Shown here in pieces: positions 38,475 to 51,246 of a stretch of DNA of 64,000 nt (the stretch's first letter is position 1; each line of letters opens with the position of its first letter). Location: NCBI GenBank assembly GCA_004802725.1, contig SGPM01000110.1, positions 1-64,000 of the forward strand, in the 5' to 3' direction. This DNA comes from Antrodiella citrinella. Taxonomy: Eukaryota; Basidiomycota; Agaricomycetes; Polyporales; Steccherinaceae. A program made the position numbers and the translations under genes. The notes beneath the pieces are model-generated. The model had not been told where the DNA came from, did no database searches, and saw nothing but the letters and a program-made list of their open reading frames with translations.

Positions 38475-38952
38475 TCACCTCTAACTGCTGATCTGGTGAC
38501 TTACACTGTATATTTTACGACATGACCGGCTTGACATGTCTCTGTGATTATCGCTAGAACGGGGGTCCTTGTTTGGCAATGGTCCGCTTTGGCGCACAAA
38601 TCGACGTTGCTCCTAGAGGTGATAGCTCTGAAACTGCAAAGATCACTCGCCGATGTTACAGCGAGAGTGTGCTTACAGTCTTCTGCCAAGGTCGACCCGT
38701 TGTATAACCGAAGGACTAGTACGACACTCTAGAGCGTTAACGTGAATGTGATTTCCCGATGAAGCAGTCGTGTGAGATGGCGTAATGATCGCTGACCAGT
38801 GCGGGGAAAGCCGGGGTTCGGCATCACTTGCCAACGAAAATTCCCGCTCCCTCGTCGTGTGCGCTCCAAACCCACCTATATCTCCTACCACCATCTCCGA
38901 TCTCCTTCCCCCTACCATAGATCTATCCTACTCGCCTTGGCTTAATCCTACG

Positions 38953-39624
38953 ATGCATTATTTCTCGCAACTATTCCATTACGAGTGAGTCTAGCGTCCT
39001 TTTACCTTTCAAGGGAGTTTTGGGACTCACAAGATCGTTTTCCGTTCAGTCATACCTGGTCGCACGTCGTCATTGGCATGTGGCACAAGTACCCAAATCC
39101 CCATTGCTCGCATGTAGTGACCGTGGACGTCCTTGACCGCTCTGTCGACCCAAAAACTGGCATCATTCGCACAGAGCGAGTACTAGGGTGCAAACAGAAA
39201 GCGCCGGTATGGATCGTGAAGGTACGTTGTTGTGCGCAAGACCTTTCCGATGCTCCCATTCATGTGTTTTTGCCTGTAGTTCTTCGGTGGTTCAGAAGAC
39301 GCTTTCGTACGAGAAATATCCTTCATCAACCCTGCGACGCAGGACGCCAACATCACCTCCGTCAACCTCTCACTATCACAATTCGCCACCTGTTACGAGA
39401 ACATCCGATATACTCCAGCACCAAACGGAACGACAAGTTTCGTACAAACGGCGGAGATTCAGGCGCGGATGGCGCTATGGCGGAGTGCGGCGGATAGACT
39501 AGAACACTGGTTGGTCCAGAGATTCGAGCAAAATGCTCAGCTGGGCAAAGTGGGCTTCACGGATGTTTTGCGAAGTATGTGGGAGGCGAAAGACGGGCAG
39601 CATGTGCATTCATTCCACAGTTGA
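38953..39624 (+). CDS. UPS2: PRELI/MSF1-domain lipid transfer protein, Ups2-like
   Basis: Exons 38953-38984, 39050-39221, 39280-39624; 182 aa. The PRELI domain starts MHYFSQLFHYDHTWSHVV, has the KYPNPHCSHV signature and TERVLGCKQKAPVWI, and ends with WLVQRFEQNAQLGKVGF, a Ups2/Slmo-type C-terminal helix. Established: Ups2 with Mdm35 moves phosphatidylserine across the mitochondrial intermembrane space for phosphatidylethanolamine synthesis. The Ups2 rather than Ups1 label rests on the VKQGVPKW-like segment and the QRFxENAKxGKMGF-like end. A Ups1-like gene lies 21 kb downstream. Its first exon is 32 nt and ends inside an Asp codon, exactly as in the Ups1-like gene. Confidence 0.88.
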
Positions 39625-40296
39625 GCTTCCGTTTGTTTCGCGTTGGAGGCTCATCGCTACTCTTTTTTCTTTTTATGGATCGTCGCCTTCATCATGGTGA
39701 CACTTCTAGATTTGTGGCATGGTTCGGACTGTTTGTTAGATGCCCCACGTACAACACCCTCCCAAAATACTTTCGTCCTTTGACGTCCTACTTTATGACA
39801 CTACGATACTACCCAATGTATTATCCCGAGCCTACGGTCATACCACTAGCAATTGCTGTTTCTCTGGACCATTCCTTGTGCCAATGACCTGCGAGACTAG
39901 CATCGAGCAGCCACCGCAGAAAACCAGCTACGGGAGCTATTGCCATGTGAAATGACGTGCAGCGCAAACTGGCGCTACTGGAGAGTCCGGCCGAGTGGCC
40001 GGCCAGAAGAATGCTGTGCCCCTTTGTGCGGTCCCGATGCGTGCCCAAATACGGCAATGGCGTCGGCCAACCGCCGCCAGTTGGAGGTTAGTTTCCGAAA
40101 GGTCGTCTCTTGCTCAGATTGCCTTTCGTCTTCGTTTACTTCGACCACCTGCTCTCATACGGGATTCCATGACCTGCCGCTAATCCTGTAAGTATGATCA
40201 CAAGCAGACAACACCCGCGAGTAAATAACTCATGCAATCATACGGAACTCCACAGCGAGTAACCACAAAAAATTGGCTCGTTCGGGCGTACGTACG
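39625..40296. other. Intergenic region upstream of TFC3
   Basis: About 670 bp. No gene seen. GCCAGTTGGAGG and similar GC-rich words sit about 200 bp before the TFC3 start but do not match a known element I can name. Confidence 0.45.
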
Positions 40297-43200
40297 ATGG
40301 ATGAAGTCATTCACCATTGCCTCCGCGAGCTTGCCTTCGACGGCGATCTCGGTGAGCCCTTTCTTACTGGTTATCTGCACAAATCGAACGCGAGCAAGCA
40401 GATGTCGTTGGTTCAGGGGTTCGAGTCCCCTCGTCGTTCGCCTTTTTCCATTCTCGCCTTTTGGTCGTTCGAGTCGCGAATACTAACATTTTTGTTGCTC
40501 ACCAGGATGTGCAGTCTCACGTTTACGAGACTTCGTTTCGGATTTCTACACGAGCCATCCCTCTTCACAAACTCAGACACTGGATGACGCGTTCTACGCG
40601 TTCTGCTGGTCGGTGATCGTGCAACAACCTGGCGTGCGAGTAGGAAAATTGCCAGTACATACCGAAGCAGATGTCTCCGTTGCACCAGACGAGGTCACGC
40701 GTAGGAAGAGAGGCGTAAAGCAGGGGCTCATGGAGAGTGTTGAAAGTTTGGAGCTGATTCCAGATGCCTCACTAAGATCGTTGGACGATCTAGTCGTCGA
40801 ACATGGTGACCAGCTTCGCATTGCAGTAGAACCCGACAAAGTCTCCATGGCGTTGATTGGGTCGCATATAAGGGTATATCTCTTTTGAATTCGCAGTCAA
40901 CATTGCCGTCTCATATCCTTCACAGCCGACCAAGCTGACGCCACCTGTCTTCGCCGCTTTACAACTCGTTGCGCAAGGTCGGGATGCTGGTATGAGCACA
41001 GTGGAGCTCAGTAACAAGACTGGCTATGACGCGAAGACATGTTTTTACCTGGTCTTGAAGCTACTGGAACTCAACCTAGTGTACGTTTATTGAACTGTCA
41101 TATCCTTCTTTCTGCTGATCAAACACAAAGAGAGAAACGCAAGAAGGGCGGGATAGGGACTCATGTCATCATTCACAAGTACTTCTTCGACCGTAGTCCA
41201 TTTTGGCAAGGAGTCATTGCAGAAGAAGCCGAAGCTGCAGATGTAGATATGCTCAAAGCGGAAATCGACGCCGACGAAGAAGCTGCCGATCTTATATCTC
41301 CCCAGACGGCCATCAATTTTGAGCCCATTGACCTGCGTTTTCTCACTAGTCTGCCGATTGTCCGGACCCGTGTTGTCAAACTCCTGCTAGCGTCACCGCA
41401 CAATACGCATCCAGCACAAAATATCATGACCCGAATGGTGTGTATGCTATCGTCTGCGCTCCTTTTGGCTGGCTGAGAACTGCTCTAGGGTTTCATGCCT
41501 GGGACCAAAACCGACCGACGGTTCTTTCTCACACGGATGCGCGAGCTCATGGCGCAAGGTGTTCTGGAGAAAGTTCAAGTTCCAAGCCCGAGGAACAAAT
41601 CGGGATTCGTCACATGTTTTCGCCTCATGGCTGCTGACGGCCAAAAGGTTGTCGATGAAGAAGTGCAGGCAGGGCAAGGTTCTGGTAAGTGATATCGCTA
41701 TACCTGAGATTGCCTACCTCACAACTTTGAATAGAGAATAGTGACGAAGATGTGCTGCGATTGAAAGGAAATGAGTCACTCCACCGACAGATCATTGATC
41801 TGATCGATGCGTCTGGAACAGAAGGGACTACTACTACGGTAAGGCCGTCTCTCTGTGCATCAGTTCCTAACTTACTCTGACTGAGAAACTACAGGCTTTG
41901 TCTCAGGCCCTATGCGGATTCGACCGACGTATTGTTGAGCTTTTACTCACTCGATTGGAACAATATCCTCCGCCTCCTCACCTCGCAGATCTTGGAATCT
42001 GTCAACTACAAGAGACGTCTGGTCGGGAGCGGCGGTTCAAGTACTTCACCATGGCCAACTTCCACATCGTCGGCCAAAAGGAGAACATGTCGTCAGCTTA
42101 CCTCGAGACCGACTTGTCTCATGCAGGCGAGTTTCTGGCGGTGGACGATGACCAATTCTACGAGGATGACGAAGAGTTGAATGATTACGTTGACACTTTC
42201 CAACCGCATGCATGGGTGGGCCTGTCTTCGTCTTGCAAGACGCCACGAAAGTCTGCCGCTGGCAAAGCAGCTAAGAAAAATCCAGAGAAGACGCCAAAAA
42301 GACCGAAGACACCGAAACCTCCGAAACCTCCGAAGCAGAAGAATCCAACACTTCCTGACGGTACCGTGAAGAAAGGTCGTCCGCGAAAGTACGCTCGCGG
42401 AGACGGGCTGGACGGCGAGGCTCCTCTGTCACGAGGGAAGAAGCGCAAACGCGAGGAGGATCCTGCACAAGCCGAGCGGTCAGGCGTAGAACCTGTTGAA
42501 ACTACAGCTGACGCAGCAGTAGAACCACCTCCCAAGAAGCGACGTGGTCGGCCACCGAAGGCTAAGCCAGGAGTGATCTTAGATGATCATACACCCGCGG
42601 ACACGAACATGGATACAGGCGACATGCCGCCAACGCCTACACCGAAAACGCGTGGTAAGAAAGGCATGGCTGGTGAAGAGTTAAGGAGTAGACGGACTTC
42701 CAGACGCGTGGTCCTTAGTCCCGACGGAGACGTCCCAGAATCTCGCGTTGAAGATGGCCCATCGGATTCTGCACCAGCCCCGCCTTTGTCAGTTGTCGGA
42801 GAGGGCTCGTCGGCGGCAGCTGATACTGGAACCGCACCTCTCGCCACTACCACTGAGGCTCAGATTGTGGCACAGTTGTCTCCCTTGGATTCTGCAGTTA
42901 CTATGCCGAGACAAGAAGTAGTAGCGGATCCTGAGCCAGGGATCGTACCTTCTCCTGCCGAACAACCTGATCTCCTTCCCCATGCACCACCATCACCTCC
43001 CGAAGTTGAACCAGAGGCATCAGGCTCCGGCATACTTATCGATCCTGCTCTGTTCGATGCCACTGGCCTCATTGCTTTCGACACAACAGCAGATGGTATC
43101 ACTTCCGGCACAGAAGAAACCCATGCTAAACGCCCTCCCTCTCCCACACCAGAGAATCCGTCGAAGAGAGCAAGAACCGTTGGACCTGATGACGACCGCG

Positions 43201-46200
43201 TCAGAGGAAATATATCCCAGGCGCGCCGAGACAAAGAGTTCTTGCAAGTCATCACAGAGGCTGGGGGACTGTACAACATCAGTGGTAAAGAGTTTACGGA
43301 CAGTCACGCTACCTTGGTAGATCGTTTGATGAAGGAGGGTGAGCCAGTCAGTTCGCGTAATATCAGTGCACGAGCGGACAAGCGTACTGTGGACGCTACT
43401 CTCAATTCGTTGGAGTCTCGAGGCAAGATCAAACAGGTCAATTCGGTGGTCACCCTTTCGAATGGTAACACTCGCAGGATCAAGGTCGCATATCTACCCG
43501 AGGTATCGGAAGAAGAACTGGGAAACTTTCTTGCCGATGTTGGTCGCACCATCTTGCCCTTTGGCACTGCGATTCCACTGAAGACGCTTGAAGTATCGCT
43601 GACGTATCGCAAAACCCCATCGAAGACACCTGCAGCAAGTCATGTCGCCGTCCTTGAGCGCCACGGGGACGGTAGAAATGGAGAGCGGGCAGAGGCATTG
43701 CTTCGTCGGGATGATGAGTCCATTCGCGAATCTCTGCTCACCGAGAAGGATACTATTGCTCAGCTTTACGGTTTCATTCCGGGCAAGGCTCTGAGAGCAC
43801 GCTTCCTTCATCTCCTCAGCTTGGAGCTCTTCAGCTCTGCAGACGATACACCTACCGTCGTCTCCAAATCCCAGCGCATCATCAATCTCTCGTACTACCA
43901 TCAGGACATATCAGTAACCGCACACTGCTCTTTGGTCGCTTGCCTAGAGGTCAATGAGGAGCTGGCGACGCTCTTATCGAGCCCTCAAGGTCCCCGAACA
44001 GCGCTGTCCAATCTTCCCGAAACGATTAAACATTCATTGCGCCTCACCAAAACTCGATCAGTCTTGCGAATCTTGGATCTTTTGGACGTTTTGCATGCAC
44101 TTGGCCTAGTGACTCCACTACGACCCTCCTCATCCGAAAACCCGTCGATTCGAGTTGATACAAATGGCGTTCATCCCACAGCTTTTGATGCTCTATCCGA
44201 AGCGGAAAGAGAATCGTACACGTCTCCTCAGTACTGGCAGTTCACTACCATCGCTCCTCTGTTCTTCTGGGTGTTGAAAGATAAACCAGCGCGATTTTGG
44301 AAGGAGGTACCCGTGTCTTCCGTTCCCGAGGCCGAGCTCTATTGGCGTGAACTGGAGTTTGCCTCGACAAATCAGAAAGGCGTCTGGGACACGATCGCGT
44401 CGCTTTCGCAACTCTATAGAGAAGCTAACCTTGCCAGTAATATGATCAGGTTGCTCCGTCGTCAGCGATCATGGTCGACTTCCTACAACCTTTCTTATTT
44501 CCAGATAGAGTACCTACGGAAGTTCATTGACGTTCCTGCTAAGACGACGCCTTTGCAAGACCTCCAGGATGGAGCTGCACAAGTTGAGAAGATCGCCTTC
44601 ATCACAAGCACACCTGTGGATGTAATTCGGAATTACTATGAGCAGGAGTTCTTCAGGATGACGCACGAGAGTGAGAAGCTCCGTGAGAAGTCCAAGAAGC
44701 CAGAAGAGAAGAAGGCGGACAAGAAAGCCTCTCTTGCGCAGAAGGCTGCCTCGGCCAAACAGCAGCGGGAGAAGTTGTGGGACGACATGGTGGCGAAGGT
44801 ACATCCGGAACCACTCAAGGGCTCTGCTGGTGTTCGTGTACGTCGAGTCCGTGCCCGCTTCCTACAGAGTTCGGGAACTGGTACGGAGAAATGGGAGGAG
44901 GAGATTGCGCAAGCAATTGAAGAGGCCAAGATCGCAGCGACGAAAATCCTCACTGCTGCGAAGCCTGTGCAGATTGCTTCTACGTCTGCTCATGCATCTG
45001 CGGCGCGTGCGCCTCCTCCTCAGGTCACTCGAAGCACAGTAGAGAAGTCTGTGGAGACTATTGTCGCTCAACAGGGTCCTGCCCTCATCGTTCGTGGACC
45101 GCAGAAGAAGAAGAAAGGTGCAGAAGAGTCTACTGGTAAGATTTTATGAAATGCTCTCAGCTTCTTTTGCTGAACACTATACATAGAGAAGGACGTTCGT
45201 CGTCGACATAGATTCCAGTGGAATAGAGACTACGATGAATTAGCTCGTGATGCGTCCGCCATCATCAAAGCCCGCTGTCGCGACGGTACTAGACTGGATT
45301 GGGCTGCTCTTGAGCAAGTTTTCCCGGCCGTACCGAGAAACTCAGTTCGACAGCGAGTGGGATCCCTCAAAGAACAAGCCGGAGGCGAAGCGTTCATGAA
45401 AAGACTGGAAGACAAGTGGTACGAATTGTGGTTGCAACATCGTGGAACGGACGCTCTCCCAGACCCAGATCCAGAAAGTGCCTCCAACTTTGACATCATT
45501 GCACATGTCAAATTCTTGCGAAATCATGTAGACAAGACCGCTCTGTAGGGCTTTTCGGTTCGTGTTTATATTCAGTCACTGACAGTGTGACTGTATAGAC
45601 GTATCGGTCTTGTCGAGACGGAGAGCACGATCATCGTGCACTTACCGCAGTCCGTAGCAGAATTCGAAGACACCTGGCAGATCGTGGAGAAAGGGCCTAC
45701 CGCACCCGCGTTCGACTTCATGTGGACACTGCCCTCCGAAGAGACCCGTGAGAAGCAGTTCTTGCAGCAAGCTTTCTTGAGCGATGCAAATGACCTTCCT
45801 CCGCTGCATTCGTACTCTTCTGAACCGATACATGTTGCGGATGCTACTGTAAAGGTAAATTTCATGACTTCCACTGTGCTCGCTGTACGCTCAATTGTTC
45901 CCCCAGATGGCCCTTGGAAGTCCTAACGATGTCTATGACTCTGAGCAAGCTTCTATTCTACTGAAGAGCGTAGGAGAAACATCCGTTCAGCTTGTAACGG
46001 CAGACCTCCTGGAGCGAGGCGTGCTGTCTAAAGTTGTCCGGGATCCAGCGAAGGCTAAACCGGGCAAAACGCTCAGGATTTCGGAAATGTATGTCCTTCA
46101 GTTGCACAGATGCAACATACTCTGACCGGCATCGGCATAACTAGGAATCAGAACGCTTTGAGCGGCTCATTCTCAACAGAAATATACCAGGACGCTTTGT

Positions 46201-47439
46201 CGTATGATGAGTACTTTTCCAAGGACAAAGAAGCCTCGGAGTGGCGAGAATGGTCATTGCTCGCCACCGACGGTGATACTGCGGCACTGGTCGAACTAGT
46301 ATCAGAGAACAAGGTATATGATGCTCATGATAGGTCATCTTAAGGCGATACTAATCACGTACAACAAATAGATTGAACTCAAGATTGAGACCTCTGGTAT
46401 GAAGTTCGCCAACAGCGGTGTCGACTGGAATAGTAAGAAGATTGGTGGGTATGATGAACACACAAGTTGGTCCATACTAATGACATTCCAGACGACGACG
46501 ACATCGAAACCGCGATTCTGGTTCGCAGTACGGCGGATGCCCCTTCCCGACCTACCTCCGAAGCTCCTCCAGACTCCGAAATGATGACAGAACCCACAGT
46601 ACTGCAGGAAGTACTGCAGGAAGTGCCGATCGGCGATGCACGACTGCATGGTCAACTTGAAGACGGAAGCGTAGCTGCATGTCGGACAACCTCATCTGGT
46701 CCGGTCGACTGTGAGATTTGTCTAAAAGAAAGTGTTGACATGCTCTGCACCTCTATGGAAGAACAGGAAGCAAGCGTCACGTCTCTCCTGCTCTCTTACC
46801 TGACACAGGCAGCCTCCAGTGGGCTCACAAAATCTCAGCTGCTGGTAAGTTGCGCTTATATTGCATGACATCATCAACTGAGGCATTTTTGCAGGCCAAT
46901 TTCGATGATGCTGGTGCAGCTTCGCTGCCCACAGTTATCACGCACCTTACAAGCGCACCAATTCCGGCCGCCTTCTGGACCGGATATGGTGAGATTGCCC
47001 TTGTGTCGTCTGCGCACTTGAAGTCATGGAGTGCGGTGACCAGTCAAGGACATGAGGACATGATTCGCGTGTTTCCACGGCGATGGCTAGACCTCTACGG
47101 TAGACTGGTACAGAATGTGTGGAAGGCTGCACTCAAGGCCGTGATGGGTGTCATCGTATTTCGACCTGGTTTGACCCAGGTGAGGCCTCCTCTTCATCCC
47201 CGTCTCATATATGGGGTACTCATAGCGTGCTATTTTAGGCCGAGATACGCTGGAGGCTGCGTTCTGTGTATGACAGGCAGGAGATCAATGAAGTCCTGCA
47301 ACACCTTCTCGTCGAAGGGCAGGTCAAGAAGCATGTGGAAGCCCATGATGTCCGAAGGATAGGCTGTGGCCCTCCTGACAACATAGAAGAAAGCATGACG
47401 TTCTGGACTGTGGGAGAGAAACACTGGTATTTGGTGTGA
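40297..47439 (+). CDS. TFC3: TFIIIC subunit tau138, B-block-binding protein
   Basis: Fifteen exons: 40297-40351, 40506-40873, 40926-41080, 41131-41437, 41489-41684, 41735-41838, 41895-45135, 45187-45544, 45599-45854, 45907-46088, 46145-46313, 46372-46444, 46492-46844, 46895-47179, 47239-47439; 2100 aa, in frame throughout. The N-terminal B-block winged helix is seen as FAALQLVAQGRDAGMSTVELSN to CFYLVLKLLELNL. Two or more AT-hook-like motifs lie in the large exon (KKGRPRKYARG, KKRRGRPPKAK), then Pro- and acidic linkers and further helical blocks. Established: this subunit binds the B-box inside tRNA genes and recruits TFIIIB for RNA polymerase III. Intron 1 is 154 nt, about three times the other 13 (47-59 nt), and itself contains a perfect B-box. 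The start Met at 40,297 begins the conserved MDEVIHHCLRELAFDGDLG. Confidence 0.93.
40373..40447 (+). other. tRNA-like relic or extra-TFIIIC site in TFC3 intron 1
   Basis: GGTTCGAGTCC at 40,418-40,428 matches the B-box consensus GGTTCGANTCC in full. It is the loop of a perfect T-arm-like hairpin, AGGGG (40,415-40,419), TTCGAGT, CCCCT (40,427-40,431). A six-pair stem ATCTGC/GCAGAT (40,373-40,378 with 40,398-40,403) lies upstream, where an anticodon arm would be. TTTTT (40,443-40,447), a Pol III terminator, follows 11 nt after the hairpin. The acceptor and D-arm of a true tRNA are missing. A second GTTCGAGTC is at 40,467-40,475. Confidence 0.6.
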
Positions 47440-48077
47440 ACGCAACGCGAGCTGCGGTTTCCTGTACCGTCTTGTCTTGCAATTGGCCGTGCTTCTCTTT
47501 TTGTCTGTTTTGTGTATCTTGAGACTGTATCGTCTAGCTTTGTGTGCAGTACTCGCCTGTAGCAAAATACCTCGAATCGACATGATGGATCGTTGACACG
47601 AGTTATCTGTCGTATGTCTGGATCATTTTCCATGATGCGGGCTCGGTGGAAGACATTCGAGCAGTCACTCGCATCAGGAATCAAGAATCAGGAAATCATG
47701 TCTGCCAAGTTGGACGAATGAGCGCTATGAAATGCGAGTGCGAGTCAACGTCGAGATGACAACCAATGTGCCAGGCCGAGCTAATTTCAGCTCGAGGACT
47801 CTGCTGTCAGTGTTTCTTTCTTCCTTTCGTCCACGTCCCCTCTTTCACGCTCTTTTCCATCTCTTTCGGCTGGGCCGTGCTTGCTAGTACTACCGTCCTC
47901 TAGCTGCCCTCCGTTAAGCAAGACTCTGGCCTGGCGCACATTTAGGTCTTTTCTCGCCCTAGTGGCACCTCTTTCGCCCCTTCTTTCAGAGTGTTTTTGG
48001 TCCGTCTCACAGTGCAGTGAGTATCTTACAAGTGTGCACTGTATCGCGTTCTAATAGTACAACTCCAGGATTCGAAA
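47440..48077. other. Intergenic region, TFC3 3' end to membrane-protein start
   Basis: About 640 bp. A CT-rich stretch near 47,815-47,980 is typical of fungal promoters. Minus-strand frames here are short and unremarkable. Confidence 0.45.
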
Positions 48078-50887
48078 ATGCGCGTAAAGCATGTCTTAGC
48101 CCGTGTTCCTGTTCCGGCTAAGTTGAGACTCTTTGTGAGTACCGTCTTGGTTTCTGTGAGAGCCTGTTAGCTGGGGTTGGAGGTCCGGGAGGAGAAGGCA
48201 GTGCATGCGGGTCGAGGCGATTGGTATGGGCCCGCAGACGTCTGGTACTTGTTTCCTCTCGAACCTCCGAATCTAACCAGGCTGCGCTCTCCAGATATAC
48301 TAAATATCTCTCACTTCACAGTGGGACCGAGTTACCATTTCCAAGATCACGACCATCTACTTCGTCTTCTCCGTTCTTCATTGTTTGATTCAAATTGTTT
48401 TCCAAGTTCAAGCCTTCACGATCAACGCCAAAGCAGCTACTTTCCTGAGTAGCATTATTGCTCAAGGGAATGCCACAGGACCAGGTTTTGCAGTTCTTGG
48501 GGGATCTAACCTCGAGTGGTGTACCTCTGTCCCTTCCACGACCGACACTAGCTCATGCTCAGTCATCTGGAGTGATCAAGGGACAGCCAATGCCGTTGTG
48601 GCCCCGGGCGCGTTAAGTGCCAACGACACAGTCCCTAGCGAATCTGCAGTGCCTTCTATTGTGGTCGTCTACCCGCCCGCGAGTACATCTGCTGTCGCTT
48701 CCGTTGTCGCGTCTTCTGCAGCTGCAGCGACACCATCCGTCCTTCCGTCGGTCGCAGCAGTGTCTTCTTCAACCGCGTCCGCGAGCTCTGTGACTGTTGC
48801 AACCCCCTCTTTGTCCGCCTCCTCCTCTCCTGCGTTCTCTTCTGCTGCCTCGTCCTCTGCTTCTTCTTCTGCTGTTGTGTCAGTAGCCCCTTCGGTGGCA
48901 CACCTTTCATCCTCCGCAGCTTCCACCGGTACTGCATCCGTAACCGAGCCTTCATCCGTCTCATCAACCTCATCAACTTCTGCAGCATCATCCGTCGCCT
49001 CAATACAGGCACCTTCGAGCTCGGTTGCCGTGTTCACGGTCACAGTTGCGCCGTCGGTGTTTTCACATTCAGGAGATACCGCAGCTCCCAGTCAATCCGT
49101 AACACGAACCTTGACTGTGGCGCTGAGCTCGTCTGCGCCGACGTCAACGCCGGTGGTTGCTATCACAGAGATTGAGCACCTTAACAAGGTCCGTTCTGCG
49201 AACTCTCATCGTGTCAATAAAGTCTAATACCGCTGATTGAATCAGCGTGTTGAGGTCGTTGGTGCCATTTCCAGCTCCGGATCCAAGGAGGTACAAGTCT
49301 ACGACTTCAATGGTGACAAGGAAGTCACCCTCGACGAGAAGTGTCTGATGGCACTCAACTGGCCTAACTCTCAGTAAGCATTAGCTTCATAATTTGGTTA
49401 TCACTTGGCACTGATCCTCAAATTGCAGGGTGGACAATACTAAGCGTGAGGATATCGTGTTCATTTGCTTCCAAATTTGGGTCCTGGGCATGTCTGTCGT
49501 TGCTCTGTTGAACGAGTCGATTCCCCATATGTAAGTCTGCCAACCTCGTCATACAGCACGCATGTACTGATCAATATTTGATCAAGCTGTGCATCTCTCC
49601 TGACACACATCGTCGCTACAGCATGGGGTGGATTCCAGGTCTATAACACCAAGTTGTTCCGTGCAGATTTTGTTCGTTTGACCACGAACGGAGCTTGCGG
49701 CGTCAACTTACTGCCGACTTACTGGCAAGAACGTGCAAATGCTGAGATCCCGAGTTTGGGACTGAACTGTGTCGCTTTGTTGGTTTCCGTTTTCCTCAGC
49801 TGGAGGCTCATCAAGGTAAGATATTTTAAACTTCCAGATCCTAACGTTGTGAATAACAGAATATGCTAGCTGTTCGGCTGGCAAACCTTCAAGCGTGTCG
49901 GTGCTTCTCTTGCCATCAACCGCATCTACAATGCGGTCTTGGTCTTGTCCATTGTCATCCAGCTTTCTGGCTTCTTCATCGTCGTGTCCGGAGGTCTTTG
50001 GATAGATCAAGTATTCAATGGTGACATTGGCCGTCTTACCACTAGGGCGAGTTTCTTCAAGGCGATCATGGTTGTGGTGCTTGTTCTTCTAATTCCTTGG
50101 TTGACAACGGTTTGTCTTTTCCTTCTCCACCTCGATACAGTCACTGACGTTATCTGAATACAGGGTTGGATCGCTGTCCGACGAGAATTGAAGGTTCCGA
50201 TGTTGGTCTTCCTCTTGTTTTCACTCCTTTATTTGGTTGGCTGGTCCGCTATGTTCGTGTCGAACACGTTCCGCTGGACGTTCTTGCAGTGGCGTTTCTT
50301 TTCGTTGATGACGTCCGCATCCGTTTTCCTGACAACAGTCACTTTCATCGTTGGTGTCATATGCCGAGTTAACTTTGGGAAGGGTCTCCGTCGGCATCGT
50401 ACGTTCACAATCTTTTCCAGCATCCTTCAGATTAAGTGCTCATCCTTGTACCGTTACAGTGGAAGCTCAAGAGCTTCTGGTAGACGACGTACCCGACTAC
50501 GAGAAAGGCAACTTCGAGAAAGTCGACTTCCCCTCTTCCACCGCTCCCATCCCCACCTTCTCTGCCACCTTCGGCAAAGGTCCTGAGGTTCCTCCCCCCT
50601 CCCAGATGTTCTTCGCCCCTCGCTTCGCCGCGGCTCTTCCACCCCGTTTCTACGGCCCAATCACCGTCGACCCCAATTCCGCTATCGCGTACGGTGTATC
50701 CCCACTCACGCCTCCTTCCCAGCCAACACCATCCCACTTGTCCGCCGACTCCGTCGACAGGGGGTTGATCCGACACGAAAGTGGCAGCAGCCAACACAGT
50801 GTCTCTAGCACCTCAAGTACGAGCAGCGGCGGCCACTCTGCTGAGTCCGAGAACTCCTACCGTTCCAAACGATGGATCATTGAGTAG
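48078..50887 (+). CDS. Multi-pass membrane protein with mucin-like N-terminal domain, function unknown
   Basis: Exons 48078-48134, 48322-49188, 49246-49373, 49429-49530, 49587-49815, 49870-50109, 50164-50398, 50460-50887; 761 aa. Intron 1 is 187 nt and might hide a further small exon. Seen: a hydrophobic start (YFVFSVLHCLIQIVF), a domain of about 100 residues with a small Cys-containing part, then about 200 residues of Ser/Ala/Thr/Val likely to be heavily O-glycosylated. Seven hydrophobic segments follow (for example VFICFQIWVLGMSVVALL and MLVFLLFSLLYLVGWSAMF). The cytosolic tail of about 140 aa is Pro/Ser-rich and ends in RSKRWIIE. I do not recognise the family. A glycosylated ectodomain, seven membrane segments and a Ser-rich tail together resemble a surface sensor, an inference only. 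It converges on SSK2. Confidence 0.85.
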
Positions 50888-51246
50888 AGCACGAACTCTT
50901 CACTCTTCACGAACCGCGGGATGGTTCGTTCACACTCTCGTCGCTCGCGTTTTGCGTTTTGCGACACAGCTTCGTGCTACCGTTCGTTGATGTGCTAGTT
51001 AGTGGCTTGATGTTTTTTGTGATACATCTGTCCTTCCATTTCTACTGGACCTTTGCTGCGAGAAATTGCATATAGGAATAGATAATTTTCTGGGTTGACG
51101 CATCGGACATATACAGATACGGCGACGTCTAAGAAACTAAGTACTACATGTAGAAAGGCGCGTGACGATGTGATAGGCTACAAATGTAGATCGGAATGCA
51201 TGGTAAAATGAATGGGAAACGACTGAGGAGGAAGGAAGTTCGTCAT
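50888..51246. other. Convergent 3' region between membrane protein and SSK2
   Basis: About 360 bp between stop codons. It contains AT-rich 3' untranslated sequence for both genes; nothing else seen. Confidence 0.5.

Noticed and set aside
40339..40439. A complete tRNA gene overlapping the start of TFC3
   Set aside because: A seven-base acceptor with two G-T pairs can be drawn from coding sequence, but no D-arm forms, position 33 is not T and the A-box is poor. Only the T-arm half is convincing.
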